Source: Cognatishimia activa | GTDB lineage: Bacteria > Pseudomonadota > Alphaproteobacteria > Rhodobacterales > Rhodobacteraceae | DNA length: 64,000 bases | NCBI RefSeq assembly: GCF_017798205.1 | Contig: NZ_CP060010.1 | Span: 2,418,001-2,482,000, forward strand | Direction of reading: 5' to 3' | In this document: positions 63,004 through 64,000 of the stretch, one piece after another | Numbering within the stretch: the first letter of the stretch is position 1 | How the letters are laid out: every line of letters starts with the position of its first letter | Position numbers and translations under genes: made by a program | The notes under the pieces: model-generated | What the model was told of the DNA's origin: nothing | Seen by the model: the letters and a program-made list of their open reading frames with translations, nothing else | Databases searched by the model: none

Positions 63004-64000
63004 TTGCCATTTCTATACGTCTATAGCCCAAGCGATTTCGTAGAGACTCCACCCGCAGAGTCTGGTGCGATGGCCGCAGGATCTGGCACGTTCACGCTCG
63101 AGCTTGCGCCCAGCGCAACGCCCACGCTGATCGAGGTCAACGACGCCGACGGCGTGCTAGACGAAGTCGATTATAGCCAGACGCTCGACAGCGGCGCGAA
63201 TATTGACGGCACCGAATATGCAGCAGGCACAACGATCCATTCGGCCTATGACCTTCTGAACACCGACACGGGCCACAAAGTCACCAGCCTGCATTTTGGC
63301 GGAGACGGCTATGAGCAGGGTGCCATCCACGGCATGGTTTCGACTGTACGGTTTGAGCCCGGACAGACCTATACATTCAACGTCGAACGCACCTCGCACA
63401 GGAAGAACAACCAATACGAGGACTATGTTGCCTGTTTCGCCGCAGATACGCTGATCGGAACCTCAAAAGGCGACATCCGCGCTATCGACCTGAACGCCGG
63501 TGACTTGGTGGAAACGCAAGACGCAGCGGCGCAGGTTTTGCGCATGAAGCTGTCGCGCGAAGTAGGGGCCGAGGAACTTGCCAAACGTCCCAATCTACGC
63601 CCGATCTGCATCACGGCTGGTGCCTTGGGGCAGGGACTGCCGAAACGCGATCTCTGGGTCTCGCCTCAGCATCGGATGTTGGTGGACGGCCCGTTATGTG
63701 AGCGCATGTTCGGTCGCACCTCAGTCCTGATCCCTGCGCGGAAAATGTGCGCGTTGCCAGGGGTTTATGAAGATACATCCTGCACATCTGTCACTTATGT
63801 GCATCTGGTCTTTGACAGTCACCAACTGGTGTTCGCCGAAGGCGCGCCGTCCGAGAGTTTCTTTAACGGAGCCAACGAATTGGCTGGCATGTCCGAGGCC
63901 GCACGCCAAGAGTTTCTTACGCTTTTCCCTCAGGCCGATACACATCGTATCCAATCCGATGCCGTTCGTCCGATCCTTAAAGGCGCACAGGCGCGGGATT
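63004..64000 (+). CDS. Hint-domain protein, 3' end outside the window
   Basis: 332 codons are present with no stop before the window ends. TTG 63004 is the proposed start: GGAGA stands 6 bases before it, and the protein then begins PFLYVYSPSDF. Residues about 20-145 form a beta-rich, acidic region (FTLELAPSATPTLIEVNDAD, HFGGDGYEQGAIHG). A Hint domain of the type common in Rhodobacteraceae follows (CFAADTLIGTSKGDIRAIDL, LWVSPQHRMLVDG, LVFDSHQLVFAEG). Such proteins are often secreted, with RTX or adhesin-like parts. Whether this one self-processes is unknown. Confidence 0.8.
   Translation, partial: MPFLYVYSPSDFVETPPAESGAMAAGSGTFTLELAPSATPTLIEVNDADGVLDEVDYSQTLDSGANIDGTEYAAGTTIHSAYDLLNTDTGHKVTSLHFGGDGYEQGAIHGMVSTVRFEPGQTYTFNVERTSHRKNNQYEDYVACFAADTLIGTSKGDIRAIDLNAGDLVETQDAAAQVLRMKLSREVGAEELAKRPNLRPICITAGALGQGLPKRDLWVSPQHRMLVDGPLCERMFGRTSVLIPARKMCALPGVYEDTSCTSVTYVHLVFDSHQLVFAEGAPSESFFNGANELAGMSEAARQEFLTLFPQADTHRIQSDAVRPILKGAQARD

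Overview
The window reads as chromosome of an alphaproteobacterium of the Rhodobacterales (Roseobacter/Rhodobacteraceae group). The evidence is gene content: a soxCD(E)F thiosulfate-oxidation cluster, a 5-aminolevulinate-synthase type hemA, dctPQM TRAP transport with dctBD, an aapJQMP-type amino-acid importer, urtABCDE, many LysR regulators and abundant Tat signals. Base composition is moderately G+C rich. The identification is an inference, because no rRNA or marker comparison could be run.

Layout. 1-4.2 kb: 3' half of a sox operon. It holds soxC, soxD, a SoxE/FccA-like cytochrome c domain in the +1 frame with no start codon of its own, and soxF, closed by a strong hairpin. 4.2-6.3 kb: translationally coupled DUF302-like gene, hemA and an ICMT-like methyltransferase. 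6.3-8.7 kb, minus strand: two secreted MBL-fold proteins and a rhodanese, a SoxGH-like accessory block. 9-10.3 kb: a long truncated globin divergent from an HxlR regulator. 10.6-13.9 kb: HpcH/HpaI aldolase, AEC carrier and a DUF3179 protein. 13.9-21.2 kb: oligopeptide ABC importer split over two divergent units (M20 amidohydrolase plus fused double ATPase; binding protein plus two permeases).

21.2-27.3 kb: the four dTDP-L-rhamnose genes rfbC, B, D and A, with a phosphohexomutase and a DUF2793 tail-fibre-like gene inserted before rfbA. 27.3-33.7 kb: dctPQM behind dctB/dctD, with an exact 51-bp inverted repeat upstream of dctP. The DctD here lacks the GAFTGA loop and the Walker-A lysine. 33.8-35.2 kb: D-lactate/glycolate-type FAD dehydrogenase. 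35.2-42.2 kb: an operon of gcdH, fused E1 alpha-beta, a FabD-like acyltransferase and an ALDH7, with a divergent LysR; it is best explained as lysine/2-aminoadipate to glutaryl-CoA catabolism. tRNA-Gly(TCC) follows.

42.5-45.5 kb: LysR, PhyH dioxygenase and a hydroxyisobutyrate-dehydrogenase-family gene. 45.6-52.6 kb: urtABCDE and a divergent LysR. 52.6-56.1 kb: SRPBCC protein, two Tat-exported alpha/beta hydrolases and a TetR. 56.1-62.9 kb: GntR/FCD regulator divergent from aapJQMP, a class IV aminotransferase and proC, with two GTCGAC-N5-GTCGAC operators around the promoter. 63.0 kb to the end: a Hint-domain protein that leaves the window.

In all four solute-importer operons a hairpin directly follows the binding-protein gene, which fits differential expression of binding protein over membrane parts. 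No IS element, prophage, CRISPR array or origin was seen.
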